From NCBI GenBank assembly GCA_947579605.1, contig OX388310.1, forward strand, positions 5,704,001-5,768,000: 64,000 bases of DNA. Reading direction: 5' to 3'. This stretch comes from Athripsodes cinereus (taxonomy: Eukaryota > Arthropoda > Insecta > Trichoptera > Leptoceridae). The notes below the pieces were generated by a model that was given only the letters and a program-made list of their open reading frames with translations, did not search any database and was not told the origin of the DNA. Positions 1-12,597 of the stretch are shown here, piece after piece; the first letter of the stretch is position 1; every line of letters begins with the position of its first letter. Made by a program: the position numbers and the translations under genes.

Positions 1-1395
1 TACTGAACTTTAATTTTCTTAAAAATCCGGTCACTTTTCAGCAGCCTTACATGATTGAACGAATTTTATATTTCAGATTCGAATATATATATTATATTAT
101 TATAAGCGATACGCCGCTCAACAACATCGCGATGTATTGTTATTTTTACGAATTTCTTTCCCGTTTCATTTCAAGTATTATTACACGTTGTATTAGTAAT
201 AGTTCTAGTATAAGCACTTCACGATTACAAAAGTGTGACAAGAAGTGATTTACCTTTTGAGGCGTGCTTAATTTGAGGTTGATATTGTGTTGTACTGCCA
301 CCGTACAACGTGTATGTTATTATTATTGATAGCGAGGTTATGTTGGCAATGTATGCCAGTAAGGGGTGGGTTTTAGCTTTATACGTAATATGCGTACGTC
401 TCCCATAACGGCTGGGGGGTAACTGAATAGTATCAGCAGCGACTGCCCGGGTTTCCTCCCGCAACGCTTACCCAACCTTCCCTGACCTACCTCGCCTAAC
501 GAAACCCCCGATGTTCGGAGGCATTTTCCATCCCCATGTGTCGTAATAACTGAATGTAAACCTGAAACCAGTAAAATACAACTTTATCAAAAGATCTTTT
601 CCTCAGAATGAAAACCAATTTCTATATTGATACTACTTTACCTCTTTTTATACTTTTTGTATTTTTTTGAAATATGCATAATGCGCAAGGAAATTTTCAC
701 TGGCTTTTTCTTTTCTAACGTCAAATTTAGGCACGTGAAGTTCGCACTTTAAGAAGAAAAACCATTTTTTTTATTTTTTATCATCCTTATTAAATTTAAA
801 TAGGGACATACCTATACTATGACTTATAACTAAACGTTTAAAAAAAAATGTAAGATTCAAATTAATATTTTTTTTACATTCACCATAAGGCGAATCATTA
901 TATATTTTATATATTTTTTTAATTAACAATTCGCGTTGCCAGACTTTAACATGTCGTGGGGCCTAAAATGGCCACATTAAGCAATTCATCTACATAATTA
1001 ATCTTCCCGAATTGCCAGCAGATCCGTAGCAATTCCTCTAATTTTCGTAAAATTGTCTCGATTGTAAGCGATTTACCCGCAATTCATTTCATCAAATGAA
1101 TCATATTCGGTGAAATGTTGCCGTTAAATCGTTTTACATTTCCTAATATGATTCATATAAAGTAGCCTTTTTAGCCCCCTTGATCATTCATAAACGAGGG
1201 GATGCTCTTTAAACAGAATAGAATAAAATGGCCTTTTACATGTCGAAGATTTACATACATAGTTCAAATTATGTACACAGCAGCATAAAGAGTAAGGATA
1301 AAGCAAATTTTTATGAAATTTTGATGAAACAATGAAAAATATTACTGTTCTTCAATTAGATTACTTGTATATGTAAGTATAATTTTTTGATCGAA
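1..1395. other. AT-rich stretch, no gene seen
   Basis: No supported gene. The part from about 250 to 545 is clearly richer in G and C than its surroundings and looks like the eroded 3' part of a retroelement on the minus strand, but I cannot assign a family. The rest is AT-rich sequence with short A or T runs. Confidence 0.5.
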
Positions 1396-1399
1396 TACT

Positions 1400-1520
1400 T
1401 TGACAGAATAATAAACAATGTACACTGTACAGTGTAAAAATACATTAATTTTATACATACATTACAACGTACTGAGGACAAGTTATCGCAGCACTGCGAT
1501 ATCTTCCAACTACCATGGGA
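1400..1520 (-). repeat. LINE 3' tail, stem-loop family
   Basis: On the minus strand this reads a short TTGGAAGA motif followed by a hairpin, ATCGC-loop-GCGAT at 1485-1500, and then an AT-rich tail. The same arrangement recurs at 4.4, 9.2, 22.6, 43.6 and 51.7 kb. I read it as the 3' untranslated end of a non-LTR retrotransposon copied from its 3' end and truncated. A weaker similar segment follows at about 1570-1640. Confidence 0.5.
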
Positions 1521-1821
1521 TACCTAAATAAATAACTCTTTATTAATAAAAATAGTACTCCGTGAACACTTCACAAAAATCATGGGCAATTTACAAGCTT
1601 TTATCCTGCAAGCAATATCTTCCAGCTAACCAAAGAAATAGCTGATATTATGTACACAATGTACGAGTATATAATTATAATGCAATATTAAATTTAATCA
1701 TAAATACAGTCTTAGTCGCGAGTGGAAAATTAAATATGTTTTAAATAATGAATACTACAAATGAAAGATTAACGCACAAGAAGGAACTTTTTGGGAAAAA
1801 TCAATCATTATTTAAATAAAT

Positions 1822-3012
1822 ACTATGGTTTGGACATGTTGAGCGAATGCACGATTTAAGGATGACGAAGAGGATGTATTTAGAGGGTATCTTTTCCCGG
1901 ATTATTTTTGTTCCCGGGAAACGGGAAATTTTAAAATGAATTTCCCGGGATTACCGGGAATCCCGGGAAATTCATTATTATATTTATAAATATTCAATTT
2001 TCAACAAATTTGGTATAAAAACTCTCATAACTTGTTGACCCTTGCAAACATTTTGATTTGATAAAAAAAAATCAAATTTTTGTTACCAATATAAGTAATT
2101 TGCTTAAAAAAAACTAAATAGCTGACTGACGAGATTTATTTAGGTACTCTATGTTATATCAAAATAAAAATTGTTTACAAAATACATAAACTTTTAATTT
2201 TTGATCATCCTATCAAGCAAAAAAATGTTATGGATTTTGGCAAAGCTTTTTAAAGATTTTTGACTTTAAAAAATGAGAAATTTCGACAAAAAAAGATTTT
2301 TTATATCGGTTAATATCCATGAATAAAACAAAAAAAAATGACAGTTGGCTGCACTAATATTTTTAAGAACTTTCTAACTTTTCGAAATATGTAAAAAAAA
2401 AACATGAAAAATTGTAGGATTCTTATACATTGTCGGCCAAACACACCTCCGATTTCGAATTATATTTAGAATAATTATGCTTCTTTCAAACGAATACATT
2501 GAAGCTATAATTAAGTTTTTTTTTTAAAGTATAACACTTATATTGGTAATTAATATTATTTTTCATATTTTCATATCAAAATATTCGTCAGCTTCTACAA
2601 GTTTATCACGACTATTACAGTTAACTAAACAAAGATTTCGGTATCGGTATGGCAATCTGCATGACTAATAATTTGTATTTTTTCCCGGGAAAGGATTCGT
2701 TTTTTTCCCGGGAAACGGGAAATAAAAATTAGAAGGTTTTCCCTAGAATTCCCGGGCGGGAATTCCCGGGAGTAACCCTCTAGATGTATTTATTTGCAAG
2801 AGGGGGTGTTAGGAAGTGCGGACGTCTAAGAACCACGTGGATCAAATTCTCTAGGACAGCCGCATGTTGAGTGAGAGAAATTGGCGTGAATGTATGTGAA
2901 ACTGGGTGAATGCAGAGGAAGCGCAAAAAATTAAGTAAGGACAGATCTATATGACGTTCCGTTCTCTCTGCCAACCCCACCTGGGACACGGTGTGAGGGT
3001 ATGGTATAGTAG
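1822..3012 (+). pseudogene. LINE-T C-terminal fragment split by a hAT element
   Basis: The left part (1822-1880) translates as LWFGHVERMHDLRMTKRMYL, the motif that follows the reverse transcriptase domain in many arthropod LINEs. The reading resumes after an inserted element at 2791 and runs to the LINE 3' end, which has the CCCCACxTGGGACACGG motif and a TATAG-like tail near 2970-3012. The fragment is 5'-truncated and has lost its frame in places, so it cannot encode a working enzyme. It is the same family as the pieces at 8.9, 26.5, 28.6, 33.2, 38.5, 41.0 and 58.0 kb. Confidence 0.75.
1881..2782. mobile_element. Non-autonomous hAT-type element, 902 bp
   Basis: The ends are inverted: TAGAGGGTATC on the left and, read backwards, TAGAGGGTTACTCCCGGGA on the right. 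An exact 8-bp direct repeat, GATGTATT, flanks it at 1873-1880 and 2783-2790 and interrupts a LINE-T coding fragment that is continuous without it. An 8-bp duplication with TAGAG-type ends is typical of the hAT superfamily. Clusters of CCCGGGAA and its variants lie just inside both ends, which would suit subterminal transposase binding. The interior is AT-rich with no transposase, so it depended on another copy for movement. Confidence 0.85.
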
Positions 3013-3029
3013 GGGAGTTTTTAAATAGA

Positions 3030-3155
3030 CTTAATATTCTTATTTAATTTTATTTATAAATACACAGTATACCTTGATATTACAACAACAAAACAATATT
3101 ACACATAGTAAAATGCTCCCTCCATAAGCAACCAAATGCTTGTGCGGAGGGACTT
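3030..3155 (-). repeat. LINE 3' tail, CCCTCCGCAC family
   Basis: On the minus strand it reads a hairpin-like block (CCCTCCGCACAAGCATTTGG, then CTTATGGAGGGAGCATTTTA) followed by an AT-rich tail. A second copy in the same orientation is at 55.28-55.41 kb with most positions shared. The block pairs with itself (CCCTCC with GGAGGG), so the RNA end would fold. Confidence 0.6.
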
Positions 3156-3635
3156 TATAAATTTTATCTCAATATAAGACTAAGAAACAGATGTGCACAT
3201 ACAGTACACAATACTTGCGAATATTTATAAACAGTAGTTTATTTATGTACGTGTAGGTATGTTGTTTCAAAGTTTTACAATAAATTTCAACTTCTTGACC
3301 GGAATAGAGTTTGGTGCTGGTCAGTTGGTTAAAGAAAAAAAACTTGACATTTCTGTTTCGGGTTAGTTGTTGTGCTTTTCTGTACATTTGTTAGTATTTG
3401 ATTTTGTAGCAGATAATATTTTAATGTCAACATCTTATTCCCCTTAGAGTTTTGCGATAAAATGGTCACCAACATATTGAGTATGTCAACAAGTTATTAA
3501 AAATAACTTCACTACACATTATAATGCATTTAATGCATACTTTATTTAAACACCTTTGATAATGGGTTCAATTTTGAATGTATTGATATTTTTCGGTCTT
3601 ATATGTTTTAGGAAGTCTCTCAGACCATCGAAAAT

Positions 3636-3895
3636 CTACTACTACTATACCATCACGGCATATCCCACAAGTGGGGTAGCCAGCAGATCAGCTGCATGTA
3701 AGAAACATGCAAACTGTCCTCTTCGTGCCAATATAAAATCAAGATATTCAGGATGGGTGGCAAACCTCATCGCTGAATTTAAGATGTAAAATATCTTAAT
3801 TTTTTCGAACACCTGCCTTTTACAGGACACTCAAAAACTTACGCAGAAGAGTGGGAGACCAATTCTTTACCGGGTGCTCCACGGGAAAAGGGCGG
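3636..3895 (-). repeat. SINE-R copy, near full length
   Basis: Minus-strand copy of the commonest repeat in the window. It runs from a 5' CCGTGGAGCACCCGGTAAAG block, through TTCAGCGATGAGGTTTGCCA and a GCATGTTTCTTACATGC hairpin, to a 3' end CTTGTGGGATATGCCGTGAT with a TATAG/TAG simple-repeat tail. It closely matches the copies at 36.3, 40.4 and 56.7 kb. It carries no coding capacity. The 61- and 77-codon open stretches across it are chance. Confidence 0.8.
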
Positions 3896-4384
3896 AAAAT
3901 AACCTATTTTTGTTATCAATTGCGTGGTTTGGGATCGAAAGTAGACAAATCCAAGAAATGTTCTTTTTTTAAATAAATAGGGTGGAAATATTCCTTCTCT
4001 CAAAATCTATAAATTTTAAAAGAAAAAAAAGGAGAGAAATAAGTTTTTATTGAATACAGTTACAATTAATTTTTGACCTCTGCTAACATTTTAGTTCAAA
4101 TAGACACCTATGTCCAATTTCGATTCCAAGCCACTCAATAGTCATTGGACCGTTACACCAACAGCGTATAAAAAATCGTTTAAATAACTCACAAAACTAA
4201 AATTAGGATATTGCAGGAGCCGTTTGTTTCCTGTCAGTGATCCTGTTACGAACATTTAAGATTGAATGTATTTATCTATCATTTTATGTATTTAAAATAT
4301 TTCAGCATTTGCCACGACTATCGTAGCCAGAGGACTGCCTTTACGTTTTAAATATTGTATCCTCTTTGCACTTTTACAAAAGGC
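3896..4384. other. AT-rich stretch, nothing recognised
   Basis: No gene or repeat family identified. Confidence 0.5.
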
Positions 4385-4515
4385 ATCTTGGATAAAGGGT
4401 TGGCTGGAAGAAATCGCATATGCGATAAACCCGCCTTTTGGTAATTTATTGGAACAAAAACTTGTAAACTGTATAATATATTGATGCCAATAAAGTTTTA
4501 TTTATTTATTATTTA
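4385..4515 (+). repeat. LINE 3' tail, stem-loop family
   Basis: It reads GGTTGGCTGGAAGAAATCGC, a short loop, GCGATAAACCCGCC, then an AT-rich end with AATAAAG and an (ATTT)n-like tail. The hairpin ATCGC/GCGAT is shared with the other members. Such ends are common as 5'-truncated LINE insertions in Lepidoptera. Confidence 0.65.
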
Positions 4516-4674
4516 TCTATTATAAAGCTGCATGTATTTTAATAATAATAATAAAAAAACTAATATTCTAGTACGTATTTGTTGATCTGCATTTTAGATT
4601 GTTTCCTTTCTGGTGATAAAACATCATTGATTATTTAAATCAATTGTTGAAGGGTGTTTGTGTTCACACTGTGA

Positions 4675-4775
4675 AGAGTACTCTTGAGAATGCCCATTGA
4701 AGTGGGCGAAAACGTTAGAGTTTGAATAAATGTGGTGGAAATTATAACAGTGTTTTGATTGTTTTATAAATATTG
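4675..4775 (+). repeat. Repeat with GCCCATTGAAGTGGGC hairpin
   Basis: It starts AGTACTCTTGAGAATGCCCA, has a GCCCA...TGGGC hairpin, then GAAAACGTTAG and a tail with ATAACAGTGTTTTGATTG. The same sequence occurs at 16757-16797 (first half) and 18890-18965 (second half), so it is an interspersed element end, probably of a LINE or SINE. Confidence 0.6.
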
Positions 4776-5994
4776 ATTATTTAAATTATAATTAACATTT
4801 TTTTATTTTATAACTGACATTTTAATCTATTATAGACTAATTCTTACGACATTTCAACTGTTGACTAAATTTCTTTTGATATTTAAAATATTTATACCAT
4901 TTCTCATAGATTGTTTTTCTTTCTTCTATCTACTTGACATCTCCAAACTTAATTTTAATTTAAATTCTTGACAAATGGCTAAACATTTCATTGACATTCT
5001 ATACTATTTTATGATTTGACTAAAATTATTGATATTTTGTATTGGTTCCCATCTATGTTTTTGTTTTTCGACAGTTTTTTGTTCTTATCTTGCTCCAGCA
5101 GCGTTTGTTGATGAGAAATTTGATTTGTATGTTTTTTTTGTATATTTAAAAAAAAAACATTTAAAAGGCTCACGCCATGGAATTGTAAAAAAATAAATAA
5201 ATAAATAAATTATTGTCACCTGTTCGGCAGGATTTGTTTTTTTTTATCGGTTTCTATGGATTTACTATAGTGCCAATAATATCTATAGGTGTATAATGTT
5301 GTTATTGTAAGTATATCCGTATGTATGTTGCAACTATGATGTACAGTTGAATGTAAGATGTATATCTTATTATAAATTGTAATTTTATATCAGATGTGAA
5401 ATGTATTTTTTTAAATTTTATTTTGTAAAAAGCATAAGCCGTAGGTATATTTAATAAATTAACATCATAATGAATGAATAAAATAAATCCAAATCATATA
5501 AACACTATCATCTCATAATTTTGTATTTAAAATATTACATATTGAAACGTAAAAATCAAATAAATATATTTATATTATTTCTGAAGTACGAGTTATTTTG
5601 TTGTTTTGTCGTTGAATTCGTGACTATCATTTGTCAAACAAAATGATTCATGTTATTGTAATCCATAAAATATTAGTATACTATCATTTTGAAACAAATA
5701 TTTCATCCGTCTCCGACTTAAGATATGTGTGTTACATTATAAATGTTTCGATTACTTACTAACTGTCACCTGCTTCAACTGTCAATAATATTATATTGAC
5801 GTCTGTCATATTAGTTTGTTACGTACAATGAAATCGAAAGGAAGAGCTTATGAATAATATGGAAAGCCGTCTTATTAATAAACCTAGATCAACTGAAGCA
5901 AACAAACAACCAATCAACCACTGATCAGAACTGCCAAAATGTCATTTGTTTTTTGATCTGATCAATGGTTTATTGCCTAAGTCGATCCAATTTG
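4776..5994. other. AT-rich stretch with an (AAAT)n retro-tail
   Basis: No gene seen. At about 5160-5211 a short GC-bearing piece (GGCTCACGCCATGGAATTG) runs into an (AAAT)n tail, which looks like the extreme 3' end of a retroelement on the plus strand. The remainder is unassigned. Confidence 0.45.
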
Positions 5995-6190
5995 ATAACT
6001 TACCTACTTACTTATGCAGCTATTTCTGTCCACTGCTAAACATAAGCCTCCCCCATATGTCTCCAGGCATCTCTGTCCTGATCTTACTGCACCAGCGATT
6101 CTTTTAATGTCGTCTGACCAACGTGTTGGAGGTCTTCCTCTACTCCTTTTATCTTCACGAGGTCTCCACTCCAATACCCTCAAAAGATAT
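5995..6190 (-). pseudogene. LINE C-terminal tail, WRPREDKRSRGRPPTRW type
   Basis: On the minus strand the sequence translates as VLEWRPREDKRSRGRPPTRW, then SDDIKRIAG and, near the end, a form of the EAYxxAVDRN ending. This is the region after the reverse transcriptase of a LINE family that is abundant in lepidopteran genomes. Only the last 60 or so codons and a short 3' end remain, and the start is lost. Confidence 0.8.
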
Positions 6191-6505
6191 TCAATAATAA
6201 CTTAGACAATTTATGTTTGAATAAATGTCTAATAATGATTTTCAAAAAAAGAGAATTATAGCACATTCTGAACAAAAGAATCTTCATCCTTGGTAAGAAC
6301 ATCCATGCTACGAATTTACGAATCATGGTCAATTTTGTTCCGTTACGACGGTCCAACTGTACATATAAATAGCCAAGTCTACACACTAAATCGCCTCAAC
6401 ACAGGCATACGCCTAGTGAGGCTATCAAATATGTTAATTATGTTATGTTATGTTAAATATGTATGTAGAATGAAAATTAATAAATAAAAAAAAAAAAAAA
6501 AAATA
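6191..6505 (+). repeat. Possible retro-inserted sequence ending in poly(A)
   Basis: AT-rich sequence with a richer block at 6390-6425 (CACAGGCATACGCCTAGTGA contains the inverted pair AGGC/GCCT) and then an AATAAATA plus A18 run at 6478-6503. A terminal poly(A) next to an AATAAA-like signal suggests a retrotransposed end, but no family is recognised and no target duplication was found. Confidence 0.35.
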
Positions 6506-8925
6506 TAGCCAAAACAGATATGTAGATTATAAAGTCTTTTATATTAATTTCATCTTTTTGATTACAATTGGGTATGTTAGATTGAATAATTTTACTCTTT
6601 GCTTATTTTTTACTTCTGAACTTTAATGAAAATCTGAATTAAAAAATCTGAATGAATCTTATCATAAATAAAAGAATTTTCGAAGAAGATTCAAAGGTCT
6701 TTTTGTAGTTGATTTTTATTGACATCGTCTCTTCTGTTAAAAATAACAGATATGAATGAGTTGATAATTAATTTTTGCTCCACAAGAATCAATACTTGAG
6801 TAGATTGAAATTATAAGAACAAATCGCTCTGTAAAGATAAGATGTATAATTTCTCCTTGTGTTCCCAAAATAAATGTTGAAAGCGATAAAAAAAAACCAA
6901 ACTTATCGCCATAGCAAATACCTATTTGATGTAATTGTAAAACTTTTTTAAGAATGATCAAATTATTATGTTAAAAATTTAGAAAGAAGTTGAGATTTTT
7001 ATTACATAAAATTTCACACCATAATCGTTGAACGAGTATATCACGAAAAAATTAATGAATATTTTCCATGAAGTACATCGATTAGGCACTTTAAAAAAAC
7101 CTCGCGTGAGCGCCATTACACTTCAGTATTTTTTATTCCTGAAAAAGTTTTCACAATCTGATGAATTGAGTTGGAATAGGCATCAAATGAGTATATATTT
7201 TCATGTTTAATATAAAAATGAGAAAAAGCTTGTTGAAGATTATTATTCTACCAGGCAAACACTAATGATGAAAACGCTTTTTATGCGATATTTAAATGAA
7301 AACAAAAATAAAGTTTAATGTAATTCACAATCACGAACTTCACGATTGTTAAGCCGTTGATTGTGTTTAATATTTCCAACGTGGATATTGGTTCTACACT
7401 TCTGAGGCGCTCTTAAGGTGATAGTATGGTTGCATTGTAGTTTAACATTACGACTGTTCAGTAAAAATAAATTTCGAAAATTTGCTGACAAATTGGTTTC
7501 ATTTCTAAATGATTTCAGTTCAGCAACTAAGCTTGCTATTCATTCTGAATGCAAAACTAAACCTATCCACATTTTAAGACAGAGTTGTTTTCGAAGCTGT
7601 ACCATAAAGGGTATGCAATTTATAAAAGCAAGAATGCCAAAGGGCGAGTTATTTTAGCCATCCTTACAGTCTGAAATATAATTTTAACATTTCTTACAAA
7701 GCCTTCATTACTCCCACATACAATTTAGATTCTGTTCTTTGGTACAAAGTAGCTTTGACTTTGCTTCAAGGCGAAAGCTCCTGGCAATACATGTAATTAT
7801 AGTCTTACGATTGTGAAAATATCTGAATATGATATATTTTAATCAATCTTTGTTTATTTTCTCTTACTCTCATACCTAAGAGGCTACATTGTTCAAGAGG
7901 TTTTGCGATTTTCATAGAATTTAAGGACATTTTTGAAATTCATGGGTACACGTACAGTAATAAAAAGTCTTTGGACATTAATTTGGCCTCTGGTCCAAAA
8001 GAGAATATTGTTTGAATTGATAATTATGCTTGCTTGTTGCTTGTTGAAGTCTTATGTAAGTGATTGTTACGAGTATTAATATTTATTAACTATTTGTTTT
8101 TACGTTTGATTTGCAAGTAGTAACACACTACTTTAATCCTGAGAGGAGCATTTAAGACGTAAACGTAGAATTAAATATTCAGCCAGCCCTTCAAGCTTCC
8201 CATAAAGATTTTGCTTAGAACAGCGAACATTTATATAGAAGTTTCCCATTTTCTGTGATATCCGTGTAAACCTACGAGGTAGTCTTCAAAATACACGCTC
8301 CCATACATATCTAGTTCAAATGATACCTATTATTATTGAAACAGATGTCTTAGATATTATTTTACGTGTAACTTAGGTAAATAATAGTTAATATCATTTA
8401 ATTATTAAATTAATCGGCTTGTCTAATTAATGTATTATCATTATTCGTCCTCATCTGTTATAAACGTCGGTGTCGTTTTAATGTTTCTAATTTGTTATCT
8501 TATTACGTAATAAAATAATCCTCTTATTACTTTATCTGTTATAATAATTAATTATTGTTGTTTTACTTATTACTATTGTTATTCGCGAATTTTAGATTTT
8601 ATTGACAATAATTAATTCTAATTCGATATTCTAAGAATTAAATAGTAATATTTTATTTTTACCTGCTAGCTAATGTTAAAATAATAAAAAACATTTTCAT
8701 ATAATATTATTTGTGATTGTTTTTTATTGAGTATTTGTTTAATTAAGAACTAGACGCATTCATAAAAAAAAATCGACAAACGCACATATTCAGTTCTTAG
8801 TGATTATTATCATCCGAAAAGCTTTTAATTTTTAATCTAAAAGTTTAACAGAAAAGTTTAATAATATTTAAATGGGTTCTTTAATGGATCAAATGAAAGT
8901 GAACAGTGATATTAGATTTCCATCC
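6506..8925. other. AT-rich stretch, nothing recognised
   Basis: I see no supported gene, no long inverted repeat and no copy of the families found elsewhere. Short open stretches of about 60-79 codons are what chance gives at this composition. Confidence 0.5.
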
Positions 8926-8990
8926 TGTCTGCCTTGCCTTCCCCACTTGGGATACAACTTAAGGGTCTAAAGGTATATACATAGATAGAG
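8926..8990 (+). repeat. LINE-T 3' end, short relic
   Basis: The sequence CTTCCCCACTTGGGATACAA, followed by AAGGTATATAC and GATAGAGA, matches the LINE-T 3' end (CTACCCCACTTGGGACACGG, GGGTATAG). Only the last 60 bp are left. Confidence 0.55.
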
Positions 8991-9154
8991 ACTTTTGAAA
9001 TTGATATTTTTTTTTTTATTTAACACGTACCTACCTACTTACATATAGACAAATAGGTAGGTACTCAATATTGTATTATAATACTTCCCTTTGTTGACTA
9101 TGGCAATACTTTTATAAGTTTATACTTTCATAATACATATTTTATTTAAAGTGT

Positions 9155-9310
9155 GTAGGATCTACTTGAAAAGATATTGCGCTTCAGCAATAAACTCGCC
9201 CATTGCACAAAATTATGTATTCTATTGTTATGATACCATGTTTTTTTTTCTTCTTTGTATACTAATTTTGTGCAATAAAGATTATTATTATTATCTCATA
9301 TCTCATTTAT
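9155..9310 (+). repeat. LINE 3' tail, stem-loop family, compensated stem
   Basis: The motif ACTTGAAAAGATATTGCGCT followed by TCAGCAATAAACTCGCCC matches the stem-loop LINE tails, but here both stem strands differ: ATTGC pairs with GCAAT instead of ATCGC with GCGAT. The end has a GTGCAATAAAGATTATTATT tail. Paired changes argue that the hairpin is functional in the element RNA. Confidence 0.6.
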
Positions 9311-9599
9311 TAAACAAAACAATATTTGATTCTACATTTTGAACACAATATAAGATTAACATTTAAATAAAATTTAAAAATAACATTAAGTAACAAAAAC
9401 CATAAAATACACAAGTATAACTCTTTCAATGGGATAGTAAACAATAGATTTTTAAGTGTATTTTAGTAAATGTGTAATATATATGTATTTTTGTGATATT
9501 TTTCAAATAAATAATAAAAAAAAAAAAAAATTAAAATAAATTTATGAATATTAAAAATGTAGAACCGCAACATTATTCGAGTTGATTCTTCCATGATGT

Positions 9600-9840
9600 T
9601 CTATGAAATAGTACAATCATGGGAGATCACTTACAGAGCTACAGGGACAAAAACCTTCTTACTATCCTGGTGGACGATAGAAGTACGGCCTCCTGCATGC
9701 TGTATTTGAGCCTGTCATCTACTCCCAGTTTTCTGAGATTGTTTGACAGATGACCGGTGGTTATTGATTGCAGTCTGCTCGAGATAGAGAGAAGTGGTAT
9801 GAAGACGTAAAGAAAATGTCTAGAAATGTTCATCAATAGA
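9600..9840 (-). pseudogene. LINE relic, TGHLxxxLxKLG motif
   Basis: A 65-codon minus-strand frame contains TGHLSNNLRKLGVDDRLKYS followed by MQEA. That order resembles the end of the RNase H region and the zinc-knuckle-like segment of Jockey/R1-type LINEs (TGH, then an LxxLG stretch, then a cysteine-rich EEE region). The cysteines have decayed. It is a small remnant, and its assignment rests on this short motif. Confidence 0.4.
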
Positions 9841-9922
9841 CGCTAAATAGCCCAATGTAATTTATCTATTATTGAGTTGACGTTTATCTTGTAAAACTTC
9901 ATGTTTATATATGAAAAAAAAA

Positions 9923-10063
9923 ACTATTAGTTTAAGTTTTACTTAATATTTAATTAAATAATGACCTGGTTTCGGTGACTAACGGATTAGTTTGACAAAG
10001 ACTTTGTAAGTTGAAACCAGGTCACTTTTCAATTAAATATTAAATTGAACTAAAACTAATGGT
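9923..10063. mobile_element. 141-bp foldback element (MITE-like)
   Basis: Two arms of about 50 bp are inverted copies of each other at roughly 80% identity: ACTATTAGTTTAAGTTTTAC...GACCTGGTTTC on the left and GAAACCAGGTCAC...ACTAAAACTAATGGT on the right. The central loop is about 40 bp. No coding capacity. Related GACCTGGTTTCGAC sequence occurs near 48815 and a weaker one near 26900. Confidence 0.65.
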
Positions 10064-12597
10064 GTTGTCTTCCATATGTATTCAAAATTATTAAGTATTT
10101 GGTAAAACAGTGTGTGATATACTGAAAAATATGGATATATGGAGAATAAGTGTATGCGAGTGGAGTATCAAGTGTAAAGCTGCCCAATCTGCTCTACAGT
10201 TTTCTTTTTGTTTTAAGAAGGAAAATAAATTAATATCCACCAAAAATTAATATCCATACATCTAATCAAGTATTTTTTTTTTTTTAATTTTCACATTTTT
10301 AAAACAAATTGACTACGTTATTATCAAGATAGAAGCAGTTTGTAAAAGAAAAAGGGATAGATAGAGTAAACACATTTTCCCTACATTCATCCCTTCAGTG
10401 TACCCACACACTGTTACGCAGTGGGTAAGGTCGTAGACATCAAGGTTGTCTTGTACATTTAGTTTTCGTTTTATTTCCAAAGATGGCATTGGTGTAGGCA
10501 ATTGTGCGTAAGTTTATATTCAAAGCACCTACATAAGAAAATTATACAGTGTTATCTATTTTATTAACTGGAATTACAGTTCGACTTAACGTGTTCGTGA
10601 AATTCTTTAAATAAACACATGTTTAACTTTTTATTATTATTTTGAAACAGGTACCTAATCTATGTACTTATTCTAAGCATATTGTCTTTCGAGTTGAATA
10701 GCGATTAAACATAAATCTGTAAGTTAGGAATTTGTTGAAAGTTGAAAACATTTGTTTACTTACTTCAGCCCAACCCAGCCCTTGTTGGGTCTGGCTTCAA
10801 AAACAATGGATCACCATACCTTTCAATCTTGAGCAATAGATTGCAAGTCATCTATAAAAGAACTGAATTTAGTGTTTGTTTTCGTTGTATCCATTTTTTC
10901 GATATTTTAAACTAGGTGTACCTAGTCAATTTGTGGTAAAACCTTCCTTGACAAAACCGAGAATGTCATGAATATTTCAAATTTCTATAACGTTTCCAAA
11001 ATCTGACGACGGTGCTTGATATTATCCAATAACCTTTGCCTTGGTCTGTCCAATGGTTTTCTCTCCTTGTAAAACATTAATACTAGATTTTAATTTATAT
11101 TTTTAATTTTCAACCACTCTAGACATCCAAGTGTGTCATAAAATCATAAAATAACTAAACTTTTAGTTCTAAAAATATTACAATATAAAGTGACTAATGA
11201 ACACGAAATGTTTCCATTGTGTGACAAATACAAAAATAATAAAAAGACTACAGTTAAAAGCTTTCCATCATAATTTATAAATATTAACTTTAATGTTGTT
11301 GAAGCTCTTTTTAAGATAAGAAGAGGAAGTAGGAAGGTACGCAAGCTTTTTACACTCGCTCTATCTGGTAAGTTTGTTTTATGGGAAAACCGACATCTGG
11401 TCTATTAAATCTTTTGACGAAAAGCGTCAGTGAAAATGTTGTAGTCTTAAGAAATGGCCGTTACTTTAAAAAATCACTTTAACGAGTATTCTTTTTACCT
11501 TCTTTTTTTAATTTTTTTTACCAGCAAAATAATAACTGCTCATTTGGACATTTTTGAGGCTATTATCTCTCTCCTAAGACCAGACGCATTTTTTGCGGAA
11601 ATCGGAAAAAGTATTCGTTTTAAGTGAAACTAATGATAATCAATATCTTAAGAATACCTTTCAGTAATTTTTTTTTAATATTTAATAAAGAAGAAATCAA
11701 TAATAAAACTACGCTATAAATGTTCACTTATGTGATTTCACTAACCCCTTGTTGTCCCCAGTAAAAAATAGTTCTAAGAAAATTTTCGTAAACTCTCACT
11801 TACAAGACAATAAATATCCACGTTTCATTTTTTCAGAACAGTTTTTCATTCCCAATTTAAAGAAATATGTTATTTAACTCTGCAACTATCGATCTACTTC
11901 ATCTTAGCCACGCTAGCATTTTGTTTAACCTATTTTAGACCTAGATTTTCTTAAAAGTATTTTTCTACGTACATCAAATCATTATAAAAAAAAATTATAA
12001 AATCAATTCGTAAATAGGTATTAGACAAAATATTCATTTACTTCTATATTTATTTATATCACAACTATCTTGTACCTAGTAAAAACTTTTATAATGACAT
12101 TTAAGTTTTTACTTTCAATTTTGTATATTCTTGTGAATTTAAGATAATATTTTTCACTCTGAGAAAAATAGTAACCACAGGCATATTTTGTATTTTATGA
12201 AATAAAAATACACCCACAGCTACTTTTAACATCGTAAACTTTATGTCAACGTTTCTGGAATATAGACTCAACATAATTATTCCTGTTGGCTACTTAAAAT
12301 TTATTTTGTTGGCTAAAACTACAACTTCAAAATCTTTTCAGCTACATTTACGTTTTCGATATCCCTCTCAAAGTTTTACACCTAATGGAATGTCTTCTAC
12401 GCAATATCATATATTACTGAACTAGTCAATAAAAAAATGCATTGGCTGATAATAAATATATGAGCTGGTTTGAATAAAACAGGATAGGGTGGAGTTTTCA
12501 GGAGCGATCGTCATCGTCGGAAATAACTAATACGAAACTTGGAGAAGAATAAATAAATTTAATATAAGTTAATCAACGGAAACTATTAGAAATTTAT
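10064..12597. other. AT-rich stretch, nothing recognised
   Basis: No gene or known repeat seen over 2.5 kb. A small inverted pair (AACCCAGCCCTTGTTGGGT) at about 10774 is the only local structure noted. Confidence 0.5.
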
